A DNA stretch of 64,000 nt from Streptomyces sp. NRRL B-24484 (GCF_000717715.1 NZ_JOAI01000030.1:1-64000); one strand, 5' to 3'. Shown: positions 43,259-52,151, numbered from the stretch's first letter. Notes: generated by a model from the letters alone, not told the origin. Made by a program: numbers and translations.

Positions 43259-43588
43259 TCCCGCGCTCCGCCCGCGGCGCCCCCGAGGTTCGCCGGGGAG
43301 TACCCTCCGGACGTGAGCCCCGAGGACGTCCCGCGCAGCCCCGGAGGCCGCGGGGGGCGCTTTCCGGCCATGTCGTTCGTGCAGCTGCGCACGCAGCGGC
43401 AGGTGCACGACGAACCCGCGGTCACGGCCCGATCACGTCATGGCCACGGATCACCCGGAGACCCCGTACGACGCCCTGTCGGCAACCTTGGACATGCCAT
43501 CATCGTCACTACCGAGGGTCGGTCCGCGCGGGCCGGCTCCACCGTTCACGAGTCCGTGAACTCGTGTCGATCCGTCAGGGGAGGCCGC
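43259..43588 (+). other. Ambiguous coding region upstream of the membrane protein gene
   Basis: A TACCCT -10 box (43301-43306) lies 6 nt before GTG 43313, which opens a frame running into the downstream membrane protein. Codons 43313-43430 have high third-position GC (about 92%), but the next 53 codons fall to about 64%. From 43440 a second frame (ATG GCC ACG GAT CAC..., reading MATDHPETPYDALSATLDMP) looks more coding-like. This could be a frame-shifted remnant, an N-terminal extension, or noncoding leader. I recognise no protein family. Confidence 0.4.
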
Positions 43589-44059
43589 GTGTCGACGGGT
43601 ACCGGCCCCGAAACCGAGGAGCTCAGGCAGGGCACCGAGCAGGTGCTGCCCGAACTCGTGGTGCCCACCTCCTACGCGATCGCACTGCCCGCCATCGAGG
43701 ACCTCGCCGCTCCCGGCGTGGTGCACGAGCGGGAGATCCGGCCGCGCCGCCGACTGCGCTGGTGGCAGCTGCTGCCCATCGTGCTGATGGCCACCTTCGG
43801 CTCCCTGATGTTCGCCTTCCCGCTGGCCTTCTCCGGCGACGCCGCCTCCTCGATGATCGGCATGCTCGGCCTGCTGCTCACCGCGGCCTCGGGCGGCTGG
43901 GGCGCGATGGCCGCCCGCCGGGCCGGCTACCAGTGGCCGGGCCTGCCCCGGCGCGGCAGCGGCACCCGGGCGAGCTGGCGGGCGATCGCGGCCTACACCC
44001 TGATCGCGGGCGCGGCCGTGGCGCTGGCCCTCTGGCGGGTCGTCCACCTGCGCGGCTGA
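43589..44059 (+). CDS. Membrane protein of unknown function between miaA and dapF
   Basis: The GTG at 43589 has GGGAGG 4 nt upstream and gives 156 residues; an upstream in-frame GTG at 43313 with a -10 box would give 248. The body has an acidic N-terminus, an Arg-rich stretch (IRPRRRLRWWQLLP) and three to four hydrophobic segments (IVLMATFGSLMFAFPLAF, MIGMLGLLLTAAS, AAYTLIAGAAVALALW). I recognise no domain. The basic flank suggests the N-terminus is cytoplasmic. It lies directly before dapF, which has its own leaderless promoter. Confidence 0.65.
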   Translation: MSTGTGPETEELRQGTEQVLPELVVPTSYAIALPAIEDLAAPGVVHEREIRPRRRLRWWQLLPIVLMATFGSLMFAFPLAFSGDAASSMIGMLGLLLTAASGGWGAMAARRAGYQWPGLPRRGSGTRASWRAIAAYTLIAGAAVALALWRVVHLRG

Positions 44060-44063
44060 TCAG

Positions 44064-44069
44064 TACCAT
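44064..44069 (+). promoter_or_regulatory. -10 box for leaderless start of dapF
   Basis: TACCAT is 7 nt before GTG 44077. Confidence 0.45.
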
Positions 44070-44076
44070 CGGCCGT

Positions 44077-44979
44077 GTGAGCGCACCCACCGAATCCGGC
44101 CTCCCCTTCCTCAAGGGCCACGGCACCCAGAACGACTTCGTGATCGTCCCCGACCCGGACGGCCGCCTCGACCTCGGCCCCGCCGCGGTCGCCCGGCTGT
44201 GCGACCGGCGCGCGGGCATCGGCGGCGACGGTCTGCTGCGGGTGGTGCGCTCCGCCGCCGACCCGGCCGCCGCCCACCTCGCCGACGAGGCCGAGTGGTT
44301 CATGGACTACCGCAACTCCGACGGCTCGATCGCCGAGATGTGCGGCAACGGCGTGCGGGTCTTCGCCCACTACCTGGTGCAGGCCGGGCTCGCGAAGCCC
44401 GGTGCGCTGGCCGTCGCCACCCGGGCCGGCGTCCGGCGGGTCCGGGTCGCCGAACCGGCCGCCGACGGGACGCCCGGCGAGGTCACCGTCGACATGGGCC
44501 GGGCGGTGCTCCCCGGCCCGGACGGCATCGAGGTCGCGGTGGGCGAGCGGACCTGGCCCGCCCGCAACGTCAACATGGGCAACCCGCACGCGGTCGCCTT
44601 CGTCGACAGCCTGGGCGACGCCGGGCACCTGTTCACCGCTCCGCGCACCACCCCCGAGGGCGTCTACCCGGACGGCGTCAACGTCGAGTTCGTGGTCGAC
44701 CGCGGCCCGCACCACGTGGCCATGCGGGTGCACGAGCGCGGCTCCGGCGAGACCCGCTCCTGCGGCACCGGCGCCTGCGCGGTGGCCGTCGCCACCGCCC
44801 GCCGCGACGGGCTCGACCCCGCCGTCACCGGCGAGGCCGCCCGCTACACGGTGGACCTGCCCGGCGGCCGACTGGTGATCGAGGAGTTCCCGGACGGCCG
44901 GGTGGAGATGACCGGCCCCGCCGAGATCGTCGCCTCCGGCACCCTGGACCCGGCCTGGCTGGCCGGCCTCCCGGCCTGA
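44077..44979 (+). CDS. dapF: Diaminopimelate epimerase DapF
   Basis: The protein is 300 residues. The two catalytic cysteines are Cys89 in EMCGNGVRVF and Cys229 in RSCGTGACAVAVA. The GHGTQNDFV start and the NPHAV and DGVNVEFV motifs are typical. It converts LL- to meso-diaminopimelate for lysine; streptomycete peptidoglycan keeps the LL form, so DapF mainly feeds lysine. The start GTG 44077 has a -10 box 7 nt upstream. A strong hairpin follows the stop. Confidence 0.95.
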   Translation: MSAPTESGLPFLKGHGTQNDFVIVPDPDGRLDLGPAAVARLCDRRAGIGGDGLLRVVRSAADPAAAHLADEAEWFMDYRNSDGSIAEMCGNGVRVFAHYLVQAGLAKPGALAVATRAGVRRVRVAEPAADGTPGEVTVDMGRAVLPGPDGIEVAVGERTWPARNVNMGNPHAVAFVDSLGDAGHLFTAPRTTPEGVYPDGVNVEFVVDRGPHHVAMRVHERGSGETRSCGTGACAVAVATARRDGLDPAVTGEAARYTVDLPGGRLVIEEFPDGRVEMTGPAEIVASGTLDPAWLAGLPA

Positions 44980-44996
44980 CCCGCGGCCCCGGATCT

Positions 44997-45051
44997 GGAC
45001 CGTCGGGCCGGCGGCGCGCACCACTGCGCCACCGCGCCGGCCCGACGGTCC
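44997..45051 (+). terminator. Terminator hairpin after dapF
   Basis: A 17-bp perfect stem (GGACCGTCGGGCCGGCG at 44997-45013 with 45035-45051) closes on a 21-nt loop, 18 nt after the dapF stop. The rest of the 300-bp gap to the rsh gene holds a TAGCAT -10-like box at 45225-45230. Confidence 0.8.
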
Positions 45052-45279
45052 GTCGGTTCCCCCGCCGCACACCCGCGGGCCGTCCGCGCACGAAGGTGTC
45101 CGGCGGTCCGTCAGCTCCGGCCGGAGTGCCCTGTTTTCCCGTTTCGGTCGTGGGCGAATCCGCCCGATCGGGTGATCCTGGTCACGGACCGGGAGCATTG
45201 CGTCGCGGATCGTGCTGTCCTCGGTAGCATGGACCACCGGGTCGGGAGCCCGCTCCGGTGATCGCTGCCGGAGGTGCGG

Positions 45280-47751
45280 ATGGCCATCGAAGCAGGACCG
45301 ATCGAGACCGCTCAGCCCGGCGCCGTACCCAGGCGCCCGCTCGGCCGGCTGAGCCGCAGCGCGCTGACCCGGGCCGGCCGCGCCGCCCTGCTGGCCACCG
45401 GCCGCGCCCCCGTCCCGGACGCCATCGAACCGATCGTGCAGGCGCACCGCCAGCACCATCCGCAGCCGGACCTCGCCCTGCTCGCCCGGGCCTACCGGCT
45501 CGCCGAGGAGGGCCACCGCGGCCAGACCCGCAAGAGCGGCGAGCCCTACATCACCCACCCGCTCGCCGTCACCATGATCCTCGCCCAACTCGGCGCCGGG
45601 ACCACGACGCTGGTCGCCTCGCTGCTCCACGACACCGTCGAGGACACCGAGGTGACGCTCGATCAGGTCGCTGCCGACTTCGGCCCCGAGGTGGCCTACC
45701 TGGTCGACGGCGTCACCAAGTTGGAGAAGGTCGACTTCGGCGCCGCCGCCGAGGCGGAGACCTTCCGCAAGATGCTCGTCGCCACCGGCGACGACGTCCG
45801 GGTGATGGTGATCAAGCTCGCCGACCGGCTGCACAACATGCGCACCATCCGACACATGAAGCCCGCCAGCCGCGTACGCATCGCCAAGGTCACCCGGGAC
45901 GTCCTCATCCCGCTCGCCGAGCGGCTCGGCATCCAGGTCCTCAAGACCGAGCTGGAGGACATCGTCTTCGCCACCCTCCACCCGGAGGAGTACGCCCGGA
46001 CGCGCGCCGTGGTCGCCGCGCACGAGGCCCGGCCGGACGGACTGCTGGAGCCCTTCGCCGGGACGCTCGCCCGCCAGCTCGCCGAGGCCGGGGTGACCGC
46101 CGAGGTCACCGTGCGCCCCCGGCACTGCGTCTCCGTCCACCGGGTGCTGCTCAAGCGGGCCGCCGCGGCCGGCCCGGACGGGCGGCCCCAGGCACTGCAG
46201 CCCGCCGACTTCGGCCGGCTGCTCGTGGTCGTCGAGGACAACGCGGACTGCTACGCAGTCCTCGGCGAGCTGCACACCTGCTGGACCCCGCTGCCCGGCG
46301 AGTTCAAGGACTTCGTGGCGGCCCCCAAGTTCAACCTCTACCAGTCGCTGCACACCGCGGTGCAACTGCCCGGCGGCGAGGTCGCCGAGGTGCTCGTCCG
46401 CAGCCGCGGGATGCACCGGGTGGCCGAGTTCGGCGTGGTCGCGCTCGGCGACCCGCACCAGCCCGCCGACCGGTCGGGCCCCGCCGGCCCGGCCGCGACG
46501 GTCGCCGCGGCCGCGCCCGGCACCCCGGCGGCCGGCGACGAGCTCGACCGCACCGACCCGGCGAGACCGGGCTGGCTCAGCCGGCTGCTCGCCTGGCAAC
46601 AGGAGACGCCCGACCCGGACGCCTTCTGGACGACCCTGCGGGACACCCTCTCCGACGACGGCGAGATCACCGTCGTCACCGAGGCCGGGGACACCCTCCA
46701 CCTGCCGGTCGGCGCCAGCTGCGTGGACGCCGCCTACCTGCTCGGCGAGGAGACCGGCCACCGATGTATCGGCGCCCGGGTCAACGGCCGGCTCGCCACC
46801 CTCTCCACCGTGCTGCGCGACGGCGACATGGTGGCCGTGCTGACCGCCCCGACCGGGGAGCCCCCGGGCCCCTCCGCCGCCTGGCTGGAGCACGCCCGCA
46901 CCCCCGCCGCCCGCCTCGCCGTGGAGCGCTGGCTGGCCGGCCGTCCCGACGCCGCGCCGGTGGTGGAGACCGGGCCGGCCGACAGCAGACCGGCCCCCCA
47001 GCCCCCGCAGCACCAGCCGGCGGGCGCCCGCGGCCGCGCCCCGGTCGCCGTGGCCGGCCGGCCCGGCACTCCGGTGCGGCTCGCCCGCTGCTGCACCCCG
47101 GTACCCCCGGACGCGGTCACCGGCTATCCGATCCGCGGCGGCGCCGTCGCCGTCCACCGCACGGGCTGCCCGGTCGGCGAGCGGATGCGCGAGGACGGCC
47201 GCGGCCCGCTGTCGCTCACCTGGGTCCCCGGCGCCGCACCGCCGAACGGCTACCGGGTCGCCCTGCAGGCCGAGGCGCTGAACCGGCCCCGACTGCTCGC
47301 CGACCTCACCGCCGCGATCTCCGGCGAGGGCGTCGGCATCTTCTCCGCCGACGTCGAGGCCCCCCGCGAGCTGCGGGTCCGGCACAGCTACACGATCGAA
47401 CTGCCCGGCGCCGAGACGCTGCCCGCGGTGATGCGCGCGATGCTGCGCGTCCCCGGTGTGTACGACGTCTACCGGCCCGGCGCCCCGCGGGAGGACGCCG
47501 GCGACACCCCCGTCCGGAACGGCTTCGCCGCAGCCGGCCGCACCGCCGACCCGGCCGCCGAGGACCCTGCCGAGGGCCCGGTCGGCGACGCGGTCGGCGA
47601 CGCGCAGGACAGTGCCGCCGAGGTGGCCGCGGGGCGAAATGGGGGTGACCCGGCCGGAGGGGCCGTGCGACCATCGTGGGGAATGCACGGCCGGTCCGCG
47701 GCGTTCACCGGAGGCAGTAGCGCCGGTGACGGCGGCGGTCCACAGGGGTAG
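45280..47751 (+). CDS. rshA: RelA/SpoT homologue (RSH) with intact hydrolase and partly degenerate synthetase domain
   Basis: The protein is 823 residues from ATG 45280 (GGAGG 5 nt upstream). The hydrolase HD domain is intact: YITHPLAV, LLHDTVEDT, KLADRLHNMRT. The synthetase domain keeps the Asp of ADFGRLLVVV and the Glu of AEVLVRS, and the NLYQSLHTAV block, but the usual DLxGxR and ELQIRT forms are altered, and the pocket motif reads EFKD rather than RFKD. TGS (about 450-530) and a C-terminal ACT-like region (about 650-740) follow, then a low-complexity tail. The position beside dapF and hflX matches the second RSH gene (rshA) of S. coelicolor. It probably tunes (p)ppGpp levels; balance between making and breaking is uncertain. 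Confidence 0.88.
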   Translation: MAIEAGPIETAQPGAVPRRPLGRLSRSALTRAGRAALLATGRAPVPDAIEPIVQAHRQHHPQPDLALLARAYRLAEEGHRGQTRKSGEPYITHPLAVTMILAQLGAGTTTLVASLLHDTVEDTEVTLDQVAADFGPEVAYLVDGVTKLEKVDFGAAAEAETFRKMLVATGDDVRVMVIKLADRLHNMRTIRHMKPASRVRIAKVTRDVLIPLAERLGIQVLKTELEDIVFATLHPEEYARTRAVVAAHEARPDGLLEPFAGTLARQLAEAGVTAEVTVRPRHCVSVHRVLLKRAAAAGPDGRPQALQPADFGRLLVVVEDNADCYAVLGELHTCWTPLPGEFKDFVAAPKFNLYQSLHTAVQLPGGEVAEVLVRSRGMHRVAEFGVVALGDPHQPADRSGPAGPAATVAAAAPGTPAAGDELDRTDPARPGWLSRLLAWQQETPDPDAFWTTLRDTLSDDGEITVVTEAGDTLHLPVGASCVDAAYLLGEETGHRCIGARVNGRLATLSTVLRDGDMVAVLTAPTGEPPGPSAAWLEHARTPAARLAVERWLAGRPDAAPVVETGPADSRPAPQPPQHQPAGARGRAPVAVAGRPGTPVRLARCCTPVPPDAVTGYPIRGGAVAVHRTGCPVGERMREDGRGPLSLTWVPGAAPPNGYRVALQAEALNRPRLLADLTAAISGEGVGIFSADVEAPRELRVRHSYTIELPGAETLPAVMRAMLRVPGVYDVYRPGAPREDAGDTPVRNGFAAAGRTADPAAEDPAEGPVGDAVGDAQDSAAEVAAGRNGGDPAGGAVRPSWGMHGRSAAFTGGSSAGDGGGPQG

Positions 47752-47844
47752 CTCGTCCCGCCCGACGGTAGAAGGGGCGGCAGCCGGGCAGACTCCTCGA
47801 CGCAGTCCGTCTGCGCCGGCCTTCCCGACACCGCAAAGGATGAG

Positions 47845-49347
47845 ATGACCTCCACGTTCGACAGCCGCACCCAGACGAGCGGGTCCGCCCGCCGGCTCGC
47901 CGACCTCAGGGCCGGTGCCCTGATGGACGAGGACCTCGCGGCGATCGACGAGGACCTCGACCACTACGACGGGGAACAGTACGACCGCTCCGAGCGGGCG
48001 GCCCTGCGCCGCGTCGCCGGCCTGTCGACCGAGCTCCAGGACGTCACCGAAGTCGAGTACCGCCAGCTCCGCCTGGAGCGCGTGGTGCTCGTCGGCGTGT
48101 GGACGGACGGCACGGTCGACGAGGCCGAGAACTCGCTGGCCGAGCTGGCCGCGCTCGCCGAGACGGCCGGTTCCGAGGTGCTGGACGGTGTGATCCAGCG
48201 CCGTGACAAGCCCGACGCGGCCACCTACATCGGCTCCGGCAAGGCGAAGGAGCTGCGCGACATCGTCGCCTCCACCGGCGCCGACACGGTCGTCTGCGAC
48301 GGCGAGCTCACCCCCGGCCAGCTGATCCACCTCGAGGACGTCGTCAAGGTGAAGGTCGTCGACCGGACGGCCCTGATCCTCGACATCTTCGCCCAGCACG
48401 CCAAGTCCCGTGAGGGCAAGGCCCAGGTCTCCCTGGCGCAGATGCAGTACATGCTGCCGCGCCTGCGGGGCTGGGGCCAGTCGCTCTCCCGGCAGATGGG
48501 TGGCGGTGGCTCCGGCTCCTCGGGCGGCGGCATGGCCACCCGTGGTCCCGGTGAGACCAAGATCGAGACCGACCGGCGCCGGATCCGCGAGAAGATGGCG
48601 AAGCTCCGCAAGGAGATCGCCGAGATGAAGAAGGGCCGCGACACCAAGCGCCAGGAGCGCAAGCGCCACCAGGTGCCGTCCGTGGCCATCGCCGGCTACA
48701 CCAACGCCGGCAAGTCCTCGCTGCTCAACCGGCTGACCGGGGCCGGCGTCCTGGTGGAGAACGCCCTGTTCGCCACCCTGGACCCGACCGTCCGGCGCGC
48801 CCAGACCCCGAGCGGCCGGCTGTACACGCTCGCCGACACCGTCGGCTTCGTGCGCCACCTGCCGCACCACCTCGTCGAGGCGTTCCGCTCCACCATGGAG
48901 GAGGTCGCCGACGCCGACCTCATCCTGCACGTGGTGGACGGCTCGCACCCCGAGCCGGAGACCCAGCTCGCGGCCGTCCGCGAGGTGATCGTCTCGGTCG
49001 AGGCACAGGACGTGCCGGAGATCGTGGTGATCAACAAGGCCGACGCCGCCGACCCGGCGGTGCTGCAGCGCCTGCTGCGCCGCGAGCCGCACGCCATCGT
49101 GGTGTCGGCCCGCAGCGGCCAGGGCATCGACGAGCTGCTGCAGCTCATCGACGACGAGCTGCCCCGCCCCGCCGTCGAGGTGCGGGTACTGCTCCCCTAC
49201 ACCCGCGGCGACCTGGTCTCCCGGGTCCACGCGGAGGGCGAGCTGATCTCCACCGAGCACACCGGCGACGGCACCCTGGTGCACGCCAAGGTGGCCGCCG
49301 TGCTGGCGGCCGAGCTGGAGCGCTTCGCCGTGGTGGCCCAGGCCTGA
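47845..49347 (+). CDS. hflX: GTPase HflX
   Basis: The protein is 500 residues. The N-terminal ATP-binding HflX domain includes TYIGSGKAKEL and the Gly-rich GGGGSGSSGGG loop with GPGETKIETDRRRI; the GTPase domain has G1 GYTNAGKSS at 284-292, G3 DTVGF and G4 NKAD. HflX binds the 50S subunit and splits or rescues stalled ribosomes under stress. The first 75 residues are acidic (DEDLAAIDEDLDHYDGEQYDRSERA). The start ATG 47845 has AAGGA nearby. It is followed by a strong hairpin. The HflX next to rsh suggests a shared theme of translation stress. Confidence 0.95.
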   Translation: MTSTFDSRTQTSGSARRLADLRAGALMDEDLAAIDEDLDHYDGEQYDRSERAALRRVAGLSTELQDVTEVEYRQLRLERVVLVGVWTDGTVDEAENSLAELAALAETAGSEVLDGVIQRRDKPDAATYIGSGKAKELRDIVASTGADTVVCDGELTPGQLIHLEDVVKVKVVDRTALILDIFAQHAKSREGKAQVSLAQMQYMLPRLRGWGQSLSRQMGGGGSGSSGGGMATRGPGETKIETDRRRIREKMAKLRKEIAEMKKGRDTKRQERKRHQVPSVAIAGYTNAGKSSLLNRLTGAGVLVENALFATLDPTVRRAQTPSGRLYTLADTVGFVRHLPHHLVEAFRSTMEEVADADLILHVVDGSHPEPETQLAAVREVIVSVEAQDVPEIVVINKADAADPAVLQRLLRREPHAIVVSARSGQGIDELLQLIDDELPRPAVEVRVLLPYTRGDLVSRVHAEGELISTEHTGDGTLVHAKVAAVLAAELERFAVVAQA

Positions 49348-49363
49348 CGGCCGCGCACCGACG

Positions 49364-49409
49364 ACGCCGCGGGCCCCGCCCCCTCACGAGGGGGCGGGGC
49401 CCGCGGCGT
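49364..49409. terminator. Bidirectional terminator between hflX and the first trypsin-like gene
   Basis: A near-perfect 19-bp stem (ACGCCGCGGGCCCCGCCCC region) around a CTCACGAG loop sits between convergent genes, 17 nt after hflX and 8 nt before the next stop. Confidence 0.9.
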
Positions 49410-49416
49410 TCTCCGG

Positions 49417-50553
49417 TCACCGCTTCAGGGTGCTCACGTAGTCGAACATCGCCTTCGCCTGCGCGCCGAGCGCCGGGCCGGCCATCCAGGCCGCCGGACG
49501 CGGGCCGATCGAGTTGTTGCTGACCAGGGCCGGCTTGCCGTTGCGCAGCACGAACCAGCCGCCGCCGCTGGAGCCGCCGGTCATGGTGCAGCCGATCACG
49601 TACATGGTCGGCCGCTCGGCGTCGAAGGAGAGCCGGGCCGGCTTCACCCGCGAGTCGCAGAACTCCAGCTCCCGGCCGTCGAAGGGCGCACCCTGCGGGT
49701 AGCCGTACGCGGAGACGCCGGCGATCTGGGTGCGCGGCGCGTCGAACCAGACCGGCACCGAGCTGCCGACCGCCTCCTCCAGCGAACGGCCGTCGGAGGA
49801 GTCCTCGTTGTGCACCCGGAGGATGCCGAAGTCGTACTGGCTGGCGGGGCCGCCGCGCTCGCCGCCCTCCTCCGCCCACTGCGGGGAGACCACCGCGTAG
49901 TCGGCCGTCCAGGCACCGTACGGCGCGACCTGCTCGAAGGTCGCGTCGCGGCCCTTCGACGCCGCACCGGAGCGGTTGTACGAGGGCACGAACGCCATCT
50001 TCTTGAACCAGGTGCCGCCCTTGCCCTCGTGCAGGCAGTGCGCGGCCGTCCACACCAGGTTGGACTTGCCGGGGTGCGCCGGGTCGCTGATCACCGTGCC
50101 GGAGCAGACCGCGCTGGTCTGCGCGTCCACCTGCATGAAGATCTTGCCCAGCACCGCCGAGGCGGGGGAGTACGGGTGCGGCTGCGCCTTGGCGGGGATC
50201 TTCACCGGCGGCTGCGGGTCGTTCTCCGGCGCGGTCTTCTCGGACTGCAGGGTGGCGTCCTGGGTCTCCATGCCCTGCGCCTTGTCCATGCGCGTCCGGT
50301 CCCAGAAGCCCTTCAGCTTCTCCGGGGTGAAGCCGTGCGCGCCGGCCCACTTCGCCCAGTCGTCCGTCGTCCAGCTCTTCAGGTTCTTCAGCGCCTCGGA
50401 CAGGTCGAGGCCGGGCTTGGCGGGGCCGGAGGCCGAGGCCGGCGCGGCCGCGTCGGCGCCGCCCCCGGCCTCCGGGTCGCAGGCGGTCGCGGTGAGGGTG
50501 AGCACGGCGGCCGCCGCGGCGGCGGCTGCGGTCCTGCGGAAGGTGGAAGGCAT
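49417..50553 (-). CDS. Secreted trypsin-like serine protease lipoprotein, copy 1
   Basis: The protein is 378 residues from ATG 50553. The signal peptide has an Ala-rich core and lipobox LTATAC, so the protein is a likely lipoprotein. An alpha-helical linker (about 50-120) leads to a chymotrypsin-like domain with VWTAAHCLHEG (catalytic His), QYDFGILRVHN (likely Asp) and CTMTGGSSGGGWF (catalytic Ser). The family is the S1/V8-like secreted peptidases of streptomycetes, with unknown targets. A second copy lies upstream and shares much sequence (NLVWTAAHCxHxGKGGxWFK, FDAPR, GCTMT.G.SGGGWF). Confidence 0.88.
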   Translation of the reverse strand: MPSTFRRTAAAAAAAAVLTLTATACDPEAGGGADAAAPASASGPAKPGLDLSEALKNLKSWTTDDWAKWAGAHGFTPEKLKGFWDRTRMDKAQGMETQDATLQSEKTAPENDPQPPVKIPAKAQPHPYSPASAVLGKIFMQVDAQTSAVCSGTVISDPAHPGKSNLVWTAAHCLHEGKGGTWFKKMAFVPSYNRSGAASKGRDATFEQVAPYGAWTADYAVVSPQWAEEGGERGGPASQYDFGILRVHNEDSSDGRSLEEAVGSSVPVWFDAPRTQIAGVSAYGYPQGAPFDGRELEFCDSRVKPARLSFDAERPTMYVIGCTMTGGSSGGGWFVLRNGKPALVSNNSIGPRPAAWMAGPALGAQAKAMFDYVSTLKR

Positions 50554-50698
50554 GTCTGTCCCCGTCTGCTGTGTCGGTGTGCCCGCGGCCGGCCGTCCCG
50601 GGGAGTGCCCCGGCACCGCCGGTCGCGTCGGTGCGTGTCCGCCGTCGGGCGGTCCTGCTTCCCGGGCGGTCGTGCTGTCGGGCGGTCTGTCGGCGGTA

Positions 50699-51844
50699 CT
50701 ACTGGCGGGCGATCCAGGCCAGTGCCTGCTGGGCGACGCCCTCCAGGTAGGGGCCGCTCAGGGTGGTGTGCGCGTTGGTGCCGATCGAGGTGTTGCTCAC
50801 CAGGGCGAGCCGGCCGTCCGGCATCGCGGCGAACCAGCCGCCGCCGCTCGCACCGGCGGTCATGGTGCAGCCGATGGTGAGCATCGCCGGGCGGGCCGCG
50901 TCGAAGGACAGCCGGGCGGGCCGCCCGCCGTCGCAGCGGTCCAACTCCTGACCGTTGAACGGCTTGACCGCCGGATAGCCCCAGGCGGAGATCCGCAGCT
51001 GCTCGCGCGGCGCGTCGAACCAGACCGGCATCGCGGTGCCGATCGTCTCCTCCAGCGACTTCGAGGGGTCCTGCGGGTTGTGCACCCGCAGCACCGCGAA
51101 GTCGTACTGGTTGGCGGCGTCCCCGCTGTGCCCGCCCTCGACCGGCCACAGCGGCGAGGTGACCACCTTGTCGGCCCACCACTGGCCGAGCGGCGCCACC
51201 TCGGCGAGCGGAGCCCTGCGGCCGCCGCTCGCCGCCCCCGAACTGTTGTAGGCCGGAACGAAGATGACGTTCTTGAACCAGTCGCCGCCCTTGCCCTGGT
51301 GGACGCAGTGCGCGGCCGTCCAGACCAGGTTCGACCTCCCCGGGTGCGCCGGGTCGGCGACCACCGTCGCCGAGCACTGGCCGATGCCGCCGCCCGGCGC
51401 GTTGCTGAACACCTTCCCGGAGGCCGGGTAGCGGGTGTACGGGCGCTCCACCGCGACGGCCGGCACCGGCGCCGGGTCGGGCTCGGTGCCGTTGTCCCCG
51501 GGCGGCGGCGGAGCGGCCGGCGGCGCCGGCTGCTGCGGTGCGGCGGCGTCCATCCGGTCCGGGTTCCACAGGTCCCGCACCACCGGGTTGTGGAACACGT
51601 GCCGGGACGCCCACTGGTCCCAGTCCGCGTACTTCCAGTGGCGCAGCTCGTCCCAGCTCCGCGGCAGCCCGGCCAGCAGCCCCGAGGGCAGGTCGGTCGG
51701 CAGCTTCAGCCGGCCCGCCCGCGCCGATGCGGCGCTGCCCGACGGCTCCGGAGCGCCCCCGCCCTCCGGTGTGCAGGCCGCGACGGTGAGCAGCAGTGCC
51801 GCGGCGAGTGCCGCGAACGGCCCCGCCCGTCCGATGTGTGCCAT
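50699..51844 (-). CDS. Secreted trypsin-like serine protease lipoprotein, copy 2
   Basis: The protein is 381 residues from ATG 51844; a longer frame to 51994 exists. The lipobox is LLTVAAC in the signal peptide. A linker rich in Pro (PAPPAAPPPPGDNG) precedes the protease domain: WTAAHCVHQG (His), QYDFAVLRVHN (Asp), CTMTAGASGGGWF (Ser). It is a paralogue of the adjacent copy 1, 145 bp away. GGGGGA lies 8 nt upstream of the ATG. It is divergent from the siderophore operon, sharing its control region. Confidence 0.88.
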   Translation of the reverse strand: MAHIGRAGPFAALAAALLLTVAACTPEGGGAPEPSGSAASARAGRLKLPTDLPSGLLAGLPRSWDELRHWKYADWDQWASRHVFHNPVVRDLWNPDRMDAAAPQQPAPPAAPPPPGDNGTEPDPAPVPAVAVERPYTRYPASGKVFSNAPGGGIGQCSATVVADPAHPGRSNLVWTAAHCVHQGKGGDWFKNVIFVPAYNSSGAASGGRRAPLAEVAPLGQWWADKVVTSPLWPVEGGHSGDAANQYDFAVLRVHNPQDPSKSLEETIGTAMPVWFDAPREQLRISAWGYPAVKPFNGQELDRCDGGRPARLSFDAARPAMLTIGCTMTAGASGGGWFAAMPDGRLALVSNTSIGTNAHTTLSGPYLEGVAQQALAWIARQ

Positions 51845-52151
51845 GGCTACGTCCCCCCTGACGTCGCTGCGGCCGGATCGCCGCCGGTGAAGTCTGCCAC
51901 CCCCGGCGCGGCCGACGTCGCAGGGGTGCACGCCGGTTGACAAGAGGTCACCGAACCGTGACCCGGACGCACCGTCAGCACACACCACCCCCACGGGTGA
52001 GCGAACCGGAATCTTTCACTGCAACGAGTGAGGCGCTTTTGTGGTCGGGCACCTCAGGAAGGTAACCCTTACCTGTCGCCTTCCGGGTGCCGTCCCCCCG
52101 CCGCACCCGTTCGACCCCGCGCCGGCCACGGCGCGCACCCAAGGAGCAGCC
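51845..52151. other. Divergent region: protease copy 2 / siderophore operon
   Basis: This 307-bp gap contains the iron box at 52060-52074 and the AAGGAG ribosome binding site at 52141-52146. The rest is plain sequence with no RNA gene that I can see. Confidence 0.7.
52060..52074 (+). promoter_or_regulatory. Iron box (DmdR1/IdeR-type operator)
   Basis: AGGTAACCCTTACCT is a perfect dyad (AGGTAA-N3-TTACCT), the core of the DmdR1/IdeR iron box, 78 bp upstream of the siderophore synthetase start. It predicts repression when iron is plentiful. Confidence 0.85.

Noticed and set aside
43993..49284. 1763-residue minus-strand frame across dapF, rsh and hflX
   Set aside because: Spans three well-supported genes antisense; composition is that of a GC-rich shadow.
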